Shown one piece after another: positions 1 through 8,735 of a stretch of DNA of 64,000 bases (its first letter is position 1; every line of letters begins with the position of its first letter). The stretch comes from JAHZKN01 sp965250205. GTDB lineage: Bacteria; Pseudomonadota; Alphaproteobacteria; Rhizobiales; Hyphomicrobiaceae. A program made the translations under genes and the position numbers. The notes beneath the pieces were generated by a model that searched no databases, had not been told where the DNA came from, and was given only the letters and a program-made list of their open reading frames with translations. The stretch covers positions 1 to 64,000 of the forward strand of contig CBDFNK010000011.1 of assembly GCA_965250205.1 (NCBI GenBank), given 5' to 3'.

Positions 1-1578
1 CTGGTTGGCCTTGAGTTGTCGTTCAAGCGTTTGGTCACCATGCGTCGGTTGGTATTTGGCCTTGGTGGATTGCAGGTGCTGATTTCGAGCATCGTCATCG
101 GTGGGGTTTTGATGGCCTTAAAGTTCGACCTTGCATCGGCGGTTATCATTGCTTTGAGTTTGGCATTGTCGTCGACGGCAATTGTTGTAGAAATTTTATC
201 GGGACAACGGCGTTTGGCGACGACGTCGGGTCGGGCCACGTTCTCGATATTGCTGCTGCAGGATCTGGCTGTTGTGCCTCTGTTGTTGCTGGTGACAATC
301 TTAGCTACAGCACAGGGCCAGTTGTCGGCCATGAGTGCCATGTTTCAGGCGTTTGGCCAGGCGGCCATTGCCATCGGGGCAATTGTTGCCATTGGTACGT
401 TGGCGCTACGTCCCTTGTTCCGCCTCGTTGCCTCAAGCGACAATGCGGAACTGTTTGTGGCTGCAACGTTGTTGGTCGCTGTTGGCAGTGGCCTTGCAAC
501 GGCAGCGGCAGGATTGTCGATGGCGCTTGGCGCATTTATTGCCGGACTGTTGCTCGCTGAAACAGAATTCCGCCGTGCGATTGAAGCGACGATTGATCCG
601 TTCAAAGGCTTGCTGTTGGGTGTATTCTTTTTTGTCGTTGGCATGAGCCTTGATTTTGGCAAGCTGTTTGAAGACCCGCTGACCATTGTCGGTGCTGTTG
701 TAGGCGTCATTGCACTCAAGACGGTTGTCGTTGCTGGGCTGATGCGTGCTGCAGGCTTTTCATGGCGTGAGACGACCGAGTCGTCTCTCATGCTGGGCCC
801 GTGTGGAGAGTTCGCCTTCATCGTTGCCTCATTGGCTATTTTCTATGGCGTGTTGTCGCCTGAAATAGGGGCCAACGTGAAAGTCATTGCAGCATTTTCA
901 ATGGCTCTCATTCCTGTGCTGGACAGTGTCGCGCGCCGCTTGTCGGGACGCCTGTCGCGTGAGGCCTATCAACAGATGGCGATCGCTGATCTACCTGGCA
1001 TGGATGAACAACCACGCGCAATTGTCATCGGATACGGCCGCGTCGGGTCTCTCGTCTCAGAAATGCTGAATAATCATCAGGTCTCGCACGTTGTCACTGA
1101 ATATGATGCTGACATTGCATTGCGCGCCCGGGCGCGTGGCGAACCCGTCTTTTATGGTGATGCCAAATCGATGGTGCTTCTTGAGCGCCTTGGTATTGCC
1201 AATGCGGATGCGGTAATTATTACCCTTCAGACGCCCAGTGAGATTAATGGTATTGTGGCCACGTTGCGCGAAAAGCAGCCTGATATTGTCATTATCGCAC
1301 GCGCACGCGATGCTGAACATGCCCGCCACCTCTATCAATTGGGTGCCAGTGATGCCGTGCCGGAAACAATTGAAGCCAGTTTGCAACTTTCTGAAGCCGT
1401 CCTTGTCGGGCTTGATGTTGCAGCTGGCCCTGTGATTGCGTCCATTCACAAAAAGCGCAATGAATTTCGCGAGGCACTCCAGGGAGCTGCCGGTGCGGCG
1501 GGTCAAAACAGTCGCGCACTACGCGCAAAGAATATCGCTTCACCTGGAAAAACAGCGGACAAAGGTAGCGCGCGATAA
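1..1578 (+). CDS. Kef-type K+/H+ antiporter (CPA2 family) with TrkA-N domain, 5'-truncated
   Basis: This is the C-terminal part of a KefB/KefC-type monovalent cation:proton antiporter. The frame is open from the first base, and the residues before the first possible start (LVGLELS) match the conserved 'GLELS' of the family, so the gene begins outside the window. About eight hydrophobic segments span residues 20-310. A cytoplasmic Rossmann domain follows with the NAD-binding motif GYGRVG near residue 340, as in TrkA-N domains that gate these transporters. The tail is Ala/Lys-rich and not conserved. Family knowledge: K+ efflux coupled to H+ at the inner membrane. Ion specificity cannot be told from sequence, and no KefG/KefF partner is next to it. 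Confidence 0.9.
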   Translation: MVGLELSFKRLVTMRRLVFGLGGLQVLISSIVIGGVLMALKFDLASAVIIALSLALSSTAIVVEILSGQRRLATTSGRATFSILLLQDLAVVPLLLLVTILATAQGQLSAMSAMFQAFGQAAIAIGAIVAIGTLALRPLFRLVASSDNAELFVAATLLVAVGSGLATAAAGLSMALGAFIAGLLLAETEFRRAIEATIDPFKGLLLGVFFFVVGMSLDFGKLFEDPLTIVGAVVGVIALKTVVVAGLMRAAGFSWRETTESSLMLGPCGEFAFIVASLAIFYGVLSPEIGANVKVIAAFSMALIPVLDSVARRLSGRLSREAYQQMAIADLPGMDEQPRAIVIGYGRVGSLVSEMLNNHQVSHVVTEYDADIALRARARGEPVFYGDAKSMVLLERLGIANADAVIITLQTPSEINGIVATLREKQPDIVIIARARDAEHARHLYQLGASDAVPETIEASLQLSEAVLVGLDVAAGPVIASIHKKRNEFREALQGAAGAAGQNSRALRAKNIASPGKTADKGSAR

Positions 1579-1580
1579 AG

Positions 1581-1622
1581 AAAAACGCGCCTACTGTTCA
1601 TTGAACAACATGCGCGTTTTTT
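1581..1622 (+). terminator. Rho-independent terminator-like hairpin after the antiporter gene
   Basis: AAAAACGCGC and GCGCGTTTTTT arms flank a loop that itself contains TGTTCA/TGAACA. The hairpin begins two bases after the antiporter stop and ends in a T run. Because the 5' arm starts with A's, it could also work on the minus strand for the convergent icd gene. Confidence 0.55.
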
Positions 1623-1634
1623 GGTCTTTGTCAG

Positions 1635-1662
1635 GATGTGTGCCTGGTGCCAGGCACACATC
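1635..1662. repeat. Perfect 13-bp inverted repeat with a 2-base centre
   Basis: The arms GATGTGTGCCTGG and CCAGGCACACATC are perfectly complementary and separated only by TG. The repeat sits between the convergent antiporter and icd genes, just after the terminator-like hairpin. There is no T tract beside it, so it is not a classical terminator. It could be a mobile palindromic repeat, a cruciform or a protein-binding site. Confidence 0.7.
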
Positions 1663-1677
1663 TTATGTCCGCACTGA

Positions 1678-2892
1678 TTAAGCTGTCATCGCTTTCTTCA
1701 GGTTTTCATCAATCTTGTCGAGGAACCCGGTTGTTGTGAGCCACTTCTGTTCTGGGCCAACAAGCAACGCCAAATCCTTGGTCATGAAGCCTGATTCCAC
1801 CGTATCGATGCACACCTGTTCAAGCGTGCTGGCAAACTTGGCAAGATCAGAATTGTCATCAAGCTTGGCACGATGGGCAAGGCCACGTGTCCAGGCAAAG
1901 ATAGAAGCAATCGAGTTGGTTGAGGTCTCATTGCCCTTCTGATGTTCGCGGTAGTGGCGAGTCACTGTGCCGTGCGCTGCTTCAGCTTCAACAGTTTTGC
2001 CATCCGGCGTCAGCAACACACTGGTCATCAATCCCAAAGAGCCAAAGCCTTGTGCAACCGTGTCTGATTGCACATCGCCGTCGTAGTTTTTACAGGCCCA
2101 GATGTAGCCACCGGACCACTTCAATGCAGAAGCAACCATGTCGTCGATCAAGCGGTGCTCATAAACAAGACCACGCTTGTCAAACTCGGCTTTAAACTCG
2201 GCGTCAAAGATGTCCTGGAAGATATCTTTAAAGCGACCGTCGTAAGCTTTGAGGATGGTGTTTTTGGTCGACAGGTAAACCGGTAGGTTGCGCGTCAGGC
2301 CATAATTAAATGAGGCGCGTGCAAAATCTCCAATCGACTCATCAAGATTGTACATCGCCATAGCGATGCCAGAACTTGGTGCTTGGAAGACTTCCTTCTC
2401 GATCTTAGTGCCATCTTCTCCAACAAACTTGATTGTTAGCGTGCCGGCACCTGGGAACTTAAAGTCAGTAGCGCGGTACTGATCGCCAAATGCGTGGCGA
2501 CCGACGATAATCGGTTGCGTCCAACCGGGTACGAGCCGCGGCACGTTGCCCATTATGATCGGTTCGCGGAAAATAACACCACCTAGAATGTTGCGAATGG
2601 TGCCGTTGGGGCTGCGCCACATTTTCTTGAGCTTGAACTCCTCAACGCGCGCTTCATCCGGTGTGATCGTGGCGCACTTGATGCCAACGCCGTGCGTCTT
2701 GATAGCTTCGGCAGCGTCAATCGTCACTTGGTCATCAGTCTTGTCGCGGTACTCGACGCTCAAATCATAATATTCAATGGGTAATTCAAGGTAGGGGTGG
2801 ATCAACTTGTCTTTGATAAACGTCCAGATGATCCGGGTCATTTCATCGCCGTCGAGTTCAACAACGGAGCCGGAAACCTTGATTTTTGACAT
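1678..2892 (-). CDS. icd: NADP-dependent isocitrate dehydrogenase (type II, eukaryote-like)
   Basis: Catalyses oxidative decarboxylation of isocitrate to 2-oxoglutarate with NADP+ in the TCA cycle, as a cytosolic homodimer. The protein is 404 aa, the usual length for the subfamily found in alphaproteobacteria and mitochondria rather than the E. coli type. Visible marks are the start ELDGDEMTR, the substrate-binding SPNGTIRN loop near residue 95, the Arg-rich AFGDQYRATDFK stretch, and the metal-ligand segments YEHRLIDDMVA and NYDGDVQSD. A GAGG ribosome-binding site lies about 9 bases before ATG. It converges on the antiporter gene and is divergent from the methyltransferase gene across a 311-bp spacer. 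Confidence 0.97.
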   Translation of the reverse strand: MSKIKVSGSVVELDGDEMTRIIWTFIKDKLIHPYLELPIEYYDLSVEYRDKTDDQVTIDAAEAIKTHGVGIKCATITPDEARVEEFKLKKMWRSPNGTIRNILGGVIFREPIIMGNVPRLVPGWTQPIIVGRHAFGDQYRATDFKFPGAGTLTIKFVGEDGTKIEKEVFQAPSSGIAMAMYNLDESIGDFARASFNYGLTRNLPVYLSTKNTILKAYDGRFKDIFQDIFDAEFKAEFDKRGLVYEHRLIDDMVASALKWSGGYIWACKNYDGDVQSDTVAQGFGSLGLMTSVLLTPDGKTVEAEAAHGTVTRHYREHQKGNETSTNSIASIFAWTRGLAHRAKLDDNSDLAKFASTLEQVCIDTVESGFMTKDLALLVGPEQKWLTTTGFLDKIDENLKKAMTA

Positions 2893-3203
2893 AGTGGGGT
2901 GCCTCAGTCTTGTCAGTCATGACTTTATTAAAAGTCGGGTGTGTCCTTGAGTTGGTCGAGCCAATCAAATTCGGCCGGACCATAGCGGGTTGACCTACGT
3001 TCGCCAAGGTAACATTCAGCACCGTCCCTAGTGCTTTCGGTCGCGGCCCTTGTGTGTTTAGGCGCGGCAATGAGTTGACCAAGACGCGCGGACGTCGTTA
3101 ACACGCGAGGTCTCGGCATGGCTGTGCTTGGAAGGGCTCTTAGAGCAAGCGTGACTTAACGCCAGGCCACGATGAAAAAGTTTCAGGAGAGATTGGGATT
3201 AAG
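2893..3203. other. Divergent intergenic region between icd and the SPOUT methyltransferase gene
   Basis: A 311-bp stretch that must hold the promoters of two divergent genes. The short open frames here have no family resemblance. I see no clear -35/-10 pair, riboswitch or strong hairpin. Confidence 0.5.
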
Positions 3204-4460
3204 GTGAAAATCGAACTTCGAGAGCGCGACGGATGGATGGAGCCGGTGCTTGGCGGTGACCACGCCGTCACTGTCGCTGATCTTGTCTACACCTGTCACG
3301 AACAAACAATTGACCGGGCGCTGGCAAAATTCAATGTGCCGGGGTTAACCCGTGAAAGCCTCGATGCCATTTTGACCTACTGCGCCGAACAACAATGTGC
3401 AGCAGTTGATGCAACGTGTGCTGGCTGCAACCGGCGCTGCCAGCAGTTAGGCCATCAGACATTGGAAGACTTTATCGCTGCCCACAAAGAGATTGTTATT
3501 GGTGATGGTGGCGTCCGGCTTCGAGGGTCTGGCACTGAAACTCTGAAGGTCGCCAGCCTGGACCGACTTGAAAAGAATTGGACGGGTGAAACCTATTGGT
3601 ATTGGGCACGGCGCATTTTACGTAAGCTGCGCCATGGCGTGCGCCGTGCCGATAAAACCGGTGAAGCCTTCGCGGACGAGGGTGCCGCACCCGTCATTTT
3701 GCTCAAAGACCCGCAACTCGCCGACAACATTGGTATGGTGGCGCGCGCGATGGGCAACTTTGGACTCGATGCTTTGCGCCTTATTGCACCACGTGATGGC
3801 TGGCCCAACGACAAAGCGCGCATCGCAGCTTCTGGCGCCAATTACATTATTGACCATGCTCAAAGCTATGACACACTTGAGCCAGCGATTGCTGATTTGA
3901 ATTGGGTCGCAGCAACAACAGCGCGCCAGCGTGATCTGCGAAAGCCGGTGATGACACCCGCGCAAGCAATTGCCGAGATACGTCAAAGGATTACGGCTGG
4001 CGAACGTTGCGGCATTTTATTTGGACGTGAAAGCAGTGGCCTTGAAAATGGCGATGTGGCGCATGCGGACGCGGTCATCATGATTCCGGTCAACGCCCGC
4101 TTTGCCTCCCTCAATCTCGCTCAGGCAACCCTGATTTTGGGCTATGAATGGCTCAAGGATCAGCAGGCCGCGACACTTGGTCGGGTGACGAAAAAGGAAC
4201 GTGCCCTGGAAACAGGCCTTTATATGGGCCACGATCGGCCAGCGACCAAACAGCAAATGGTGGACTTTTTCGAGCATATCGAGGCGGAATTGGAGCGCTC
4301 TGGCTTCTTTTCCCCACCAGAAAAACGCACTAAAATAGTGACAAGTTTGCGTACCATGTTTACACGGCTTGCTGCAACGGATCACGAGGTGCGGACACTG
4401 CGTGGCATAGTTGCCACTCTGGCCCATGGCAAAGGCAAAGGGCGCAAGGCTGGACCCTAA
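3204..4460 (+). CDS. SPOUT-class RNA methyltransferase (TrmJ/TrmH-like) with an extra Cys-rich N-terminal region
   Basis: The C-terminal part, from about residue 161, is a knotted SPOUT methyltransferase of the TrmJ group: PQLADNIGMVARAMGNFG near the domain start, FGRESSGL in the middle, and the SAM-binding knot IPV...SLNLAQA at the end. Such enzymes 2'-O-methylate tRNA or rRNA with SAM. Ordinary TrmJ proteins are about 250-280 aa; this one is 418 aa because of roughly 155 additional N-terminal residues. That region begins like a DUF433-type fold (LGGDHAVTVADLVYTC) and carries clustered cysteines at 60, 65, 72, 75 and 79, suggesting a metal site. The start is GTG with AGGAGA about 14 bases upstream, so the exact start is less certain than the methyltransferase call. 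Confidence 0.85.
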   Translation: MKIELRERDGWMEPVLGGDHAVTVADLVYTCHEQTIDRALAKFNVPGLTRESLDAILTYCAEQQCAAVDATCAGCNRRCQQLGHQTLEDFIAAHKEIVIGDGGVRLRGSGTETLKVASLDRLEKNWTGETYWYWARRILRKLRHGVRRADKTGEAFADEGAAPVILLKDPQLADNIGMVARAMGNFGLDALRLIAPRDGWPNDKARIAASGANYIIDHAQSYDTLEPAIADLNWVAATTARQRDLRKPVMTPAQAIAEIRQRITAGERCGILFGRESSGLENGDVAHADAVIMIPVNARFASLNLAQATLILGYEWLKDQQAATLGRVTKKERALETGLYMGHDRPATKQQMVDFFEHIEAELERSGFFSPPEKRTKIVTSLRTMFTRLAATDHEVRTLRGIVATLAHGKGKGRKAGP

Positions 4461-4628
4461 CGCCATGTTGTGGTCACCTTTATTGACGAGCCATGCCCCG
4501 GGTTGACCAAAAAGCAGGCATCGGCAAGGTTAGGTTGGCCGAGTGCTGGGTGGGCGTGCATGCAAATGTCGGCTGCGTAGAAATTTGAAAATGAGGTCCT
4601 GAGGGCTAACAGGCTAAGAAGGCTAAGC

Positions 4629-5333
4629 GTGAAACCAATAATGAGATCCTTCAAAATGACAGGGGCAAGGGAAACAATGTGGTCGGTTTTGAGAGCGGGG
4701 TTCACATTGGTAGCCGCCATTACGGTTGTCGGCGTGGGCACGAGTGCGCCAGCACGCGCGCAAATCTCTGATCAGTCGGTGAACTGGTACATTCAGTTTG
4801 TTTGGAATAATCTGGGTGCACAATTCTCTGAACGTGATGGAACGGTGGTCCGGATCAACAAGTCTAAGAAAGACGAAGTGATTGTACCTGTTGATGTTGC
4901 GCGCGATGTGATCGTTGGTGGTTGGCGTGGTGCCAGAGCCCGAATTTGTGAATTGTCCGACGAATTCAACGCAAACTACGATCTGACACGTGCCAACGCC
5001 AATTCCAAAGGTAAGTGGACGCCACAACAGCGCCACTTCATGAAAGCTCTGTTCCAACGCGTTGTGCAGCTTAATTCTGGAAAAACCAAAGTGGTGGTTA
5101 GTGAAGACGGCAAGGTTGTCAAGGAAGAGGTCGTCAAATCCAAGGTCATCAAAGAATGCACGGATGAAGAACGCGAAAGCCTTCGCAAAGAGATCAAGGC
5201 GATGGTGGTGAAAGCAAGCGTGAGCAAACCAAAAGGCAAGGCGGCCGTCGCGGGTGCTAAGCCTGCTGCAGAAGCACCCGCAGCAAAACCGGCAGAGGCC
5301 AAGGGCACAGAAACAGCCACGCCGGCAAACTAG
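4629..5333 (+). CDS. Secreted hypothetical protein with Ala/Lys/Pro-rich tail
   Basis: No family recognised. An N-terminal hydrophobic stretch (FTLVAAITVVGVGTSAPARAQ) with an Ala-x-Ala cleavage site indicates export to the periplasm. The mature part (residues 45-185) is charged, with two Cys that could pair. The last 45 residues are low-complexity Ala/Lys/Pro, which can resemble a cell-wall-associated or flexible tail. GTG at 4629 opens the frame, but the ATG at 4677 (MWSVLRAG) directly precedes the signal sequence and has AAGGGA in front, so it is a good alternative. The stop codon directly abuts copy 1 of a dispersed repeat. Confidence 0.7.
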   Translation: MKPIMRSFKMTGARETMWSVLRAGFTLVAAITVVGVGTSAPARAQISDQSVNWYIQFVWNNLGAQFSERDGTVVRINKSKKDEVIVPVDVARDVIVGGWRGARARICELSDEFNANYDLTRANANSKGKWTPQQRHFMKALFQRVVQLNSGKTKVVVSEDGKVVKEEVVKSKVIKECTDEERESLRKEIKAMVVKASVSKPKGKAAVAGAKPAAEAPAAKPAEAKGTETATPAN

Positions 5334-5334
5334 A

Positions 5335-5460
5335 GCATCAAGCCTTTTGTTGTGCACAGTTAAGCTATTTGCTCAACGCTCTATCTCAGCGCTCTATCTC
5401 ATAACTGGCGATCAACTTATCTGCTCAAAGTCGCGTTCCAACTTTTCGCAGGTTGATCTA
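5335..5460 (+). repeat. Dispersed intergenic repeat, copy 1
   Basis: About 126 bp shared with 13099-13226 and, in opposite orientation, 16742-16881. It runs from AGCATCAAGCCTTTTGTTG to GGTTGATCTA. The 3' half is an imperfect hairpin: GATCAAC...TGC..AAAGT pairs with ACTTT..GCA.GTTGATC. The 5' half holds repeated GCTCTATCTC. It begins one base after a stop codon. Confidence 0.85.
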
Positions 5461-5798
5461 GGCGGCGTATCATGAGCGTTGGAGGCTGTTCGCAGGGGCG
5501 CTTGTTTCGTTCAGCTCTCCCAGTCCGGCCAACGATACATCCCCTTTTTGCGGCCTAATGGCCGCATGAGCAGGTCTCCCCATTGACGTTCAGAGCCGGT
5601 TTGGCTAGGTCAACCCCAACGTGCGGGTCATCTGGCTCGCATGTTTTTTGCGCCACCCGTGTCTGGACAGATTTCAAAAGTCCAGGCTGTCAGCTCAAAA
5701 TGGCCCGCAAGGCCACCAGAGCAGAGGAGGGGGCGCTCCAATCATCGCTGACGCTTCAAGGAAAGCGTGGGTGCTGCAACACTATGGAGTGCTAACCA
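5461..5798. other. rpsD upstream region with a stable hairpin
   Basis: Noncoding 338 bp ahead of rpsD. A perfect 7-bp hairpin (TGCGGCC, loop TAAT, GGCCGCA; 5549-5566) follows a run of T's. It lies about 230 bases before the rpsD start. S4 represses its own mRNA in some bacteria, but nothing here proves a translational operator. Confidence 0.4.
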
Positions 5799-6416
5799 AT
5801 GACCAAGCGCATTCGCGCCAAACACAAGATTGACCGTCGTCTCGGCGAAAACATTTGGGGCCGTCCCAGAAGTCCGGTCAACAAACGAGAAAAACGCCCA
5901 GGCCAACACGGCGACCGACGCATTTCGAAACTGTCGGACTTCGGCCAGCAACTCAAAGCCAAGCAGAAACTCAAAGGCTATTACGGAAATATTTCCGAAC
6001 GTCAGTTTATCCGCCTTTACAAAGAAGCCTCACGCCTGAAAGGCTCAACCTCTGAGCACATCATTGGTCTGCTTGAGCGCCGCCTTGATGCGGTCGTCTA
6101 TCGCGCCAAGTTTGTGCCGACGGTTTTTGCCGCTCGTCAGCTTGTCAGCCACGGACACGTCACGGTCAACGGTCGAAAGGTGACGATTTCGTCCTATCGC
6201 GTGCGCCCGGATGATGTGATCGAAGTCAAAGAAAAATCACGTCAGATTCCGATGGTGATGGAAGCGATCAACAGCGCCGAACGCGACGTGCCGGACTACC
6301 TCGACGTCGACCATGGCAAGATGGTTGCCAAGTATGTCCGCGTGCCAGTATTGGCTGACGTGCCTTATCCAGTGCACATGGAACCAAACCTGGTGGTGGA
6401 ATTCTATTCGCGCTAA
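5799..6416 (+). CDS. rpsD: 30S ribosomal protein S4
   Basis: S4 binds 16S rRNA early in small-subunit assembly and also helps decoding accuracy. At 205 aa it is full length for the family. The N-terminal domain (residues 1-95) begins TKRIRAKHKIDRRLGENIWGR, typical of alphaproteobacteria. The S4 RNA-binding domain covers about 95-160 (RRLDAVVYRAKFVPTVFAARQLVSHGHVTVNG). GGAG lies 8 bases before ATG. It is a single-gene unit here, outside any ribosomal-protein operon, closed by a strong terminator. Confidence 0.98.
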   Translation: MTKRIRAKHKIDRRLGENIWGRPRSPVNKREKRPGQHGDRRISKLSDFGQQLKAKQKLKGYYGNISERQFIRLYKEASRLKGSTSEHIIGLLERRLDAVVYRAKFVPTVFAARQLVSHGHVTVNGRKVTISSYRVRPDDVIEVKEKSRQIPMVMEAINSAERDVPDYLDVDHGKMVAKYVRVPVLADVPYPVHMEPNLVVEFYSR

Positions 6417-6453
6417 GCGCGTCGCAGACTTTCCCCAGGCATTGCAAATTTTC

Positions 6454-6490
6454 AAACGGGTCAGCCTTTATGGCTGGCCCGTTTATTTTT
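6454..6490. terminator. Terminator of rpsD, shared with the convergent PqiA-like gene
   Basis: A 13-bp stem (AAACGGGTCAGCC / GGCTGGCCCGTTT, one G-U pair) with a 5-base loop, followed by ATTTTT. The end of the opposing PqiA-like gene at 6483 falls inside the 3' arm. The AAA at the 5' foot gives a T tail on the other strand, so it may work both ways. Confidence 0.85.
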
Positions 6491-7535
6491 GGGCCGCACC
6501 TGTCGAAGTTACGTCCCTCACCGGTGCCCCATCGCCAGCGCCCGGCGCGCGCGAACGTGGTGGCACAGAATTGGCCCAGCCATAGGCCAGCATGGTGATC
6601 AGAGCTGAGGCGGCAAAGAAATAGACACCCAGCAAGACTGAGGCTTCAGTGTAGCCACTGGAATTGACGTAGAAGATCATCAGCGCAAGCACCATCACGT
6701 CGGTCATCGAATAACGCCCCAGCCATTCCATCGTGGTGATCGACTTTTGGCGAAACTCTGCGGGGATGTCTGGACTGGTGACCAGGGTCAGCAGGTAGAA
6801 CAGCTTGAGAAATGGAAACAGGATCGAGAACAAGAACAAGACCGTGGTCAAAAAGTATTCCTGGTTTTGATAGAGCGCATAAATGATGGTCGCTATCGAG
6901 TGCTCATTGGTCCACACATAGACGGTAGTGAAGCGGATGACTGGCAGGATGATGCCGAGCGCAAAGAACACTGTCGCCAGGATAATCAGGAACGAAAGCA
7001 CAAAATTGCGAAATGCCGACAAGGGTTTTGTGAGCGCTGGTTCAGCCATAGCCGTCGGCGCTGCCGCCAACCCCTCAGTGCGCAACCAGGCATACGAGAT
7101 CATCATCAACAAAACGGCGGCTGTGAAGTAATAGACACCATTGAGGCTGGCGGCGTCATACACACCCTGGCTTTTGATAAAGAAGATTGTCAACGCCAAC
7201 ACGAGCACGTCATGCATTGACCATTTACCAAGCCACTCAAGGGCTCTGAGGCGCTTGGTTTGGCGGATGAGTTCGCTGGTCGGAAGTGTTGAGACGAGCA
7301 GCAAATAGAGCAGCTTCACAATCGGCAGAACGATTGAAAAAATCAAAACGGTCAGGCCTAGAAAGACTTGACCGTCTCTGATCAGCACATGGACCGTTGA
7401 AATAAGCGAATGCTCGGTCGACCAAAATACATACTTGGTCAGTTTGATGATCGGCAGCGAGATGCCAAGTGCGAGGCAGACGGCCGCTGCGATAATCGCA
7501 AAACTGAGAAGGAAACGCCGGCCACCAAGCCGCAT
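6483..7535 (-). CDS. Paraquat-inducible protein A (PqiA-like) integral membrane protein, two repeats
   Basis: 350 aa with two tandem copies of the PqiA membrane domain, about residues 5-165 and 175-330. Each has four hydrophobic segments and the family signature, WLGKWSMHDVLVLAL in the first and WLGRYSMTDVMVLAL in the second. PqiA-type proteins are inner-membrane parts of MCE/PqiB lipid-transport systems; no MCE partner is nearby and the N-terminal CxxC ribbons of E. coli PqiA are missing. It starts 11 bases after grxD and looks like the last gene of a bolA-grxD-pqiA transcript. Its exact substrate is unknown. Confidence 0.8.
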   Translation of the reverse strand: MRLGGRRFLLSFAIIAAAVCLALGISLPIIKLTKYVFWSTEHSLISTVHVLIRDGQVFLGLTVLIFSIVLPIVKLLYLLLVSTLPTSELIRQTKRLRALEWLGKWSMHDVLVLALTIFFIKSQGVYDAASLNGVYYFTAAVLLMMISYAWLRTEGLAAAPTAMAEPALTKPLSAFRNFVLSFLIILATVFFALGIILPVIRFTTVYVWTNEHSIATIIYALYQNQEYFLTTVLFLFSILFPFLKLFYLLTLVTSPDIPAEFRQKSITTMEWLGRYSMTDVMVLALMIFYVNSSGYTEASVLLGVYFFAASALITMLAYGWANSVPPRSRAPGAGDGAPVRDVTSTGAAQK

Positions 7536-7546
7536 GGGGTGAGACC

Positions 7547-7888
7547 TTAGCTTTGGGCTGCTGCCGCGATACCTTTATCTTGCAATAGCTTTTGCAATTC
7601 GCCTTCCTGGAACATCTCGCGGATGATGTCGCAACCACCGACAAATTCGCCCTTGACGTAGAGCTGAGGAATGGTTGGCCAATTGGTGAATACTTTGATG
7701 CCTTCGCGTAGGTTGTCGTCTTCCAAAACATTGATGTCTTTGTAGGGCACCGCGACATGGTCGAGGATCTGAGTTACCTGAGCTGAGAACCCGCACTGTG
7801 GGAACTTGGCGTTGCCCTTCATAAACAGCACCACGTCATTTTCAGTGATGGTCTTGCGGATGGTGTCGTTAATGGCGTCTTGGCTCAT
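7547..7888 (-). CDS. grxD: Monothiol glutaredoxin, Grx4 family
   Basis: 113-aa CGFS-type glutaredoxin (active-site Cys32 in PQCGFSAQ) that ligates a [2Fe-2S] cluster with glutathione and passes it on; it commonly works with BolA. Conserved features include the KG of LFMKGNAKFP, the WPTIPQLYVKGEFVGGCDI segment with cis-Pro, and a glutathione-binding C-terminus. An in-frame start 20 codons upstream exists, but MSQDAIND is the usual family start and has AAGGAC before it. Lies 141 bp downstream of bolA on the same strand. Confidence 0.95.
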   Translation of the reverse strand: MSQDAINDTIRKTITENDVVLFMKGNAKFPQCGFSAQVTQILDHVAVPYKDINVLEDDNLREGIKVFTNWPTIPQLYVKGEFVGGCDIIREMFQEGELQKLLQDKGIAAAAQS

Positions 7889-8029
7889 GGCGAGGTCCTT
7901 AGCTTCAGATGGCAGGGCAGGTGGTGGCACGTGCCTGGTAAGAGTCATGAACGGTTTATGTGGTTGTCAGCGGCTCAATTGTCAATTGCCATTGGCTTGT
8001 GGATAGGGTGCGAGAGGCGTTTTAGAGCT

Positions 8030-8263
8030 CTATTTGGGCAAAGATGTCGTCAAAGCTAAGGCGTGCAGCACATCGCCCATGCGCCCTCCAAGCGCGTCGT
8101 AGACCATTTGGTGCTGCTGGACGCGGCTTTTGCCTTCAAATGCGCTGCTGGTCACCGTTGCTGCATAGTGATCGCCGTCGCCTGCCAGATCTCGAATTTC
8201 AACAGTGGCATCGGGCAGCCCCTGTTTGATCATGCGTTCGATATCACCAGCTTCCATGGGCAT
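8030..8263 (-). CDS. bolA: BolA family iron-sulfur/transcription-linked protein
   Basis: 77-aa BolA/IbaG-type protein (MPMEAGDIERMIKQGLPDATVEIRDL, then a HQMVYDALGGRM helix with the conserved His). Such proteins bind Fe-S clusters with CGFS glutaredoxins, and grxD follows directly. ATG at 8263 is preferred over the longer frame from 8311 because GGAGA lies 8 bases upstream and family members start here. In related genomes purL-bolA-grxD is contiguous; here a 1.5-kb insert separates purL from bolA. Confidence 0.92.
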   Translation of the reverse strand: MPMEAGDIERMIKQGLPDATVEIRDLAGDGDHYAATVTSSAFEGKSRVQQHQMVYDALGGRMGDVLHALALTTSLPK

Positions 8264-8315
8264 GTCAAAGGTTCTCCATTGAGAGGTCGTGGCGCGCGTC
8301 GGAATCGCCACAGTC

Positions 8316-8342
8316 TACGGGTGAGCCATCAGGTCTGGCAAC
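8316..8342 (-). repeat. 27-bp direct repeat, bolA-side copy of the purL 3' end (att-like)
   Basis: Identical over 27 bases to 9853-9879. Read on the minus strand it encodes the last codons of PurL (LPDLMAHP) followed by TAG, so an intact purL end also sits here, 52 bases from bolA. This is the expected result of integration into the 3' end of purL. Confidence 0.85.
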
Positions 8343-8606
8343 TCGGTTTGTTCAGAAAAACAAGCAATAAGAGCTAGCCGCAGTGAGGCTTGCCAAAACC
8401 GAACGAAATTAAAATATTATTGCAAAAAGATTTGTTTGGTGACTTGAATGCTGGTCTGCGCGATACCAAATTATGCTTAATACCGAAATAGCCGAAGCGT
8501 GTTGGGGGTCTACCAACGAGGCTAAAACCGAAAACCCCCACCTGCTGGCCTAATGCACGACGTCGGCTACCGTAAGGGACCCGCGTGCACGGGATAGGAG
8601 AATGCG

Positions 8607-8729
8607 ATGTTCGTGTTCGTCTGCCTCGAAGCCAGCCAGTCGAGTGGTGCTAGTTACCGTCTGGTCGCAGGTTGCCTTGTGCACCCTAAATTGGCTTCGG
8701 TGATTTACACAGTCACTCGGCTGTTCTGA
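8607..8729 (+). CDS. Possible 40-aa small protein
   Basis: ATG preceded by TAGGAGAA opens a 40-codon frame (MFVFVCLEASQSSGASYRLV...), ending seven bases before a strong terminator at 8736. The upstream leader contains a TGCACG...CGTGCA stem. The pairing of Shine-Dalgarno, short frame and terminator suggests a transcribed unit, but no homologue is recognised and it could instead be a noncoding RNA. Confidence 0.3.
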   Translation: MFVFVCLEASQSSGASYRLVAGCLVHPKLASVIYTVTRLF

Positions 8730-8735
8730 TAGATT

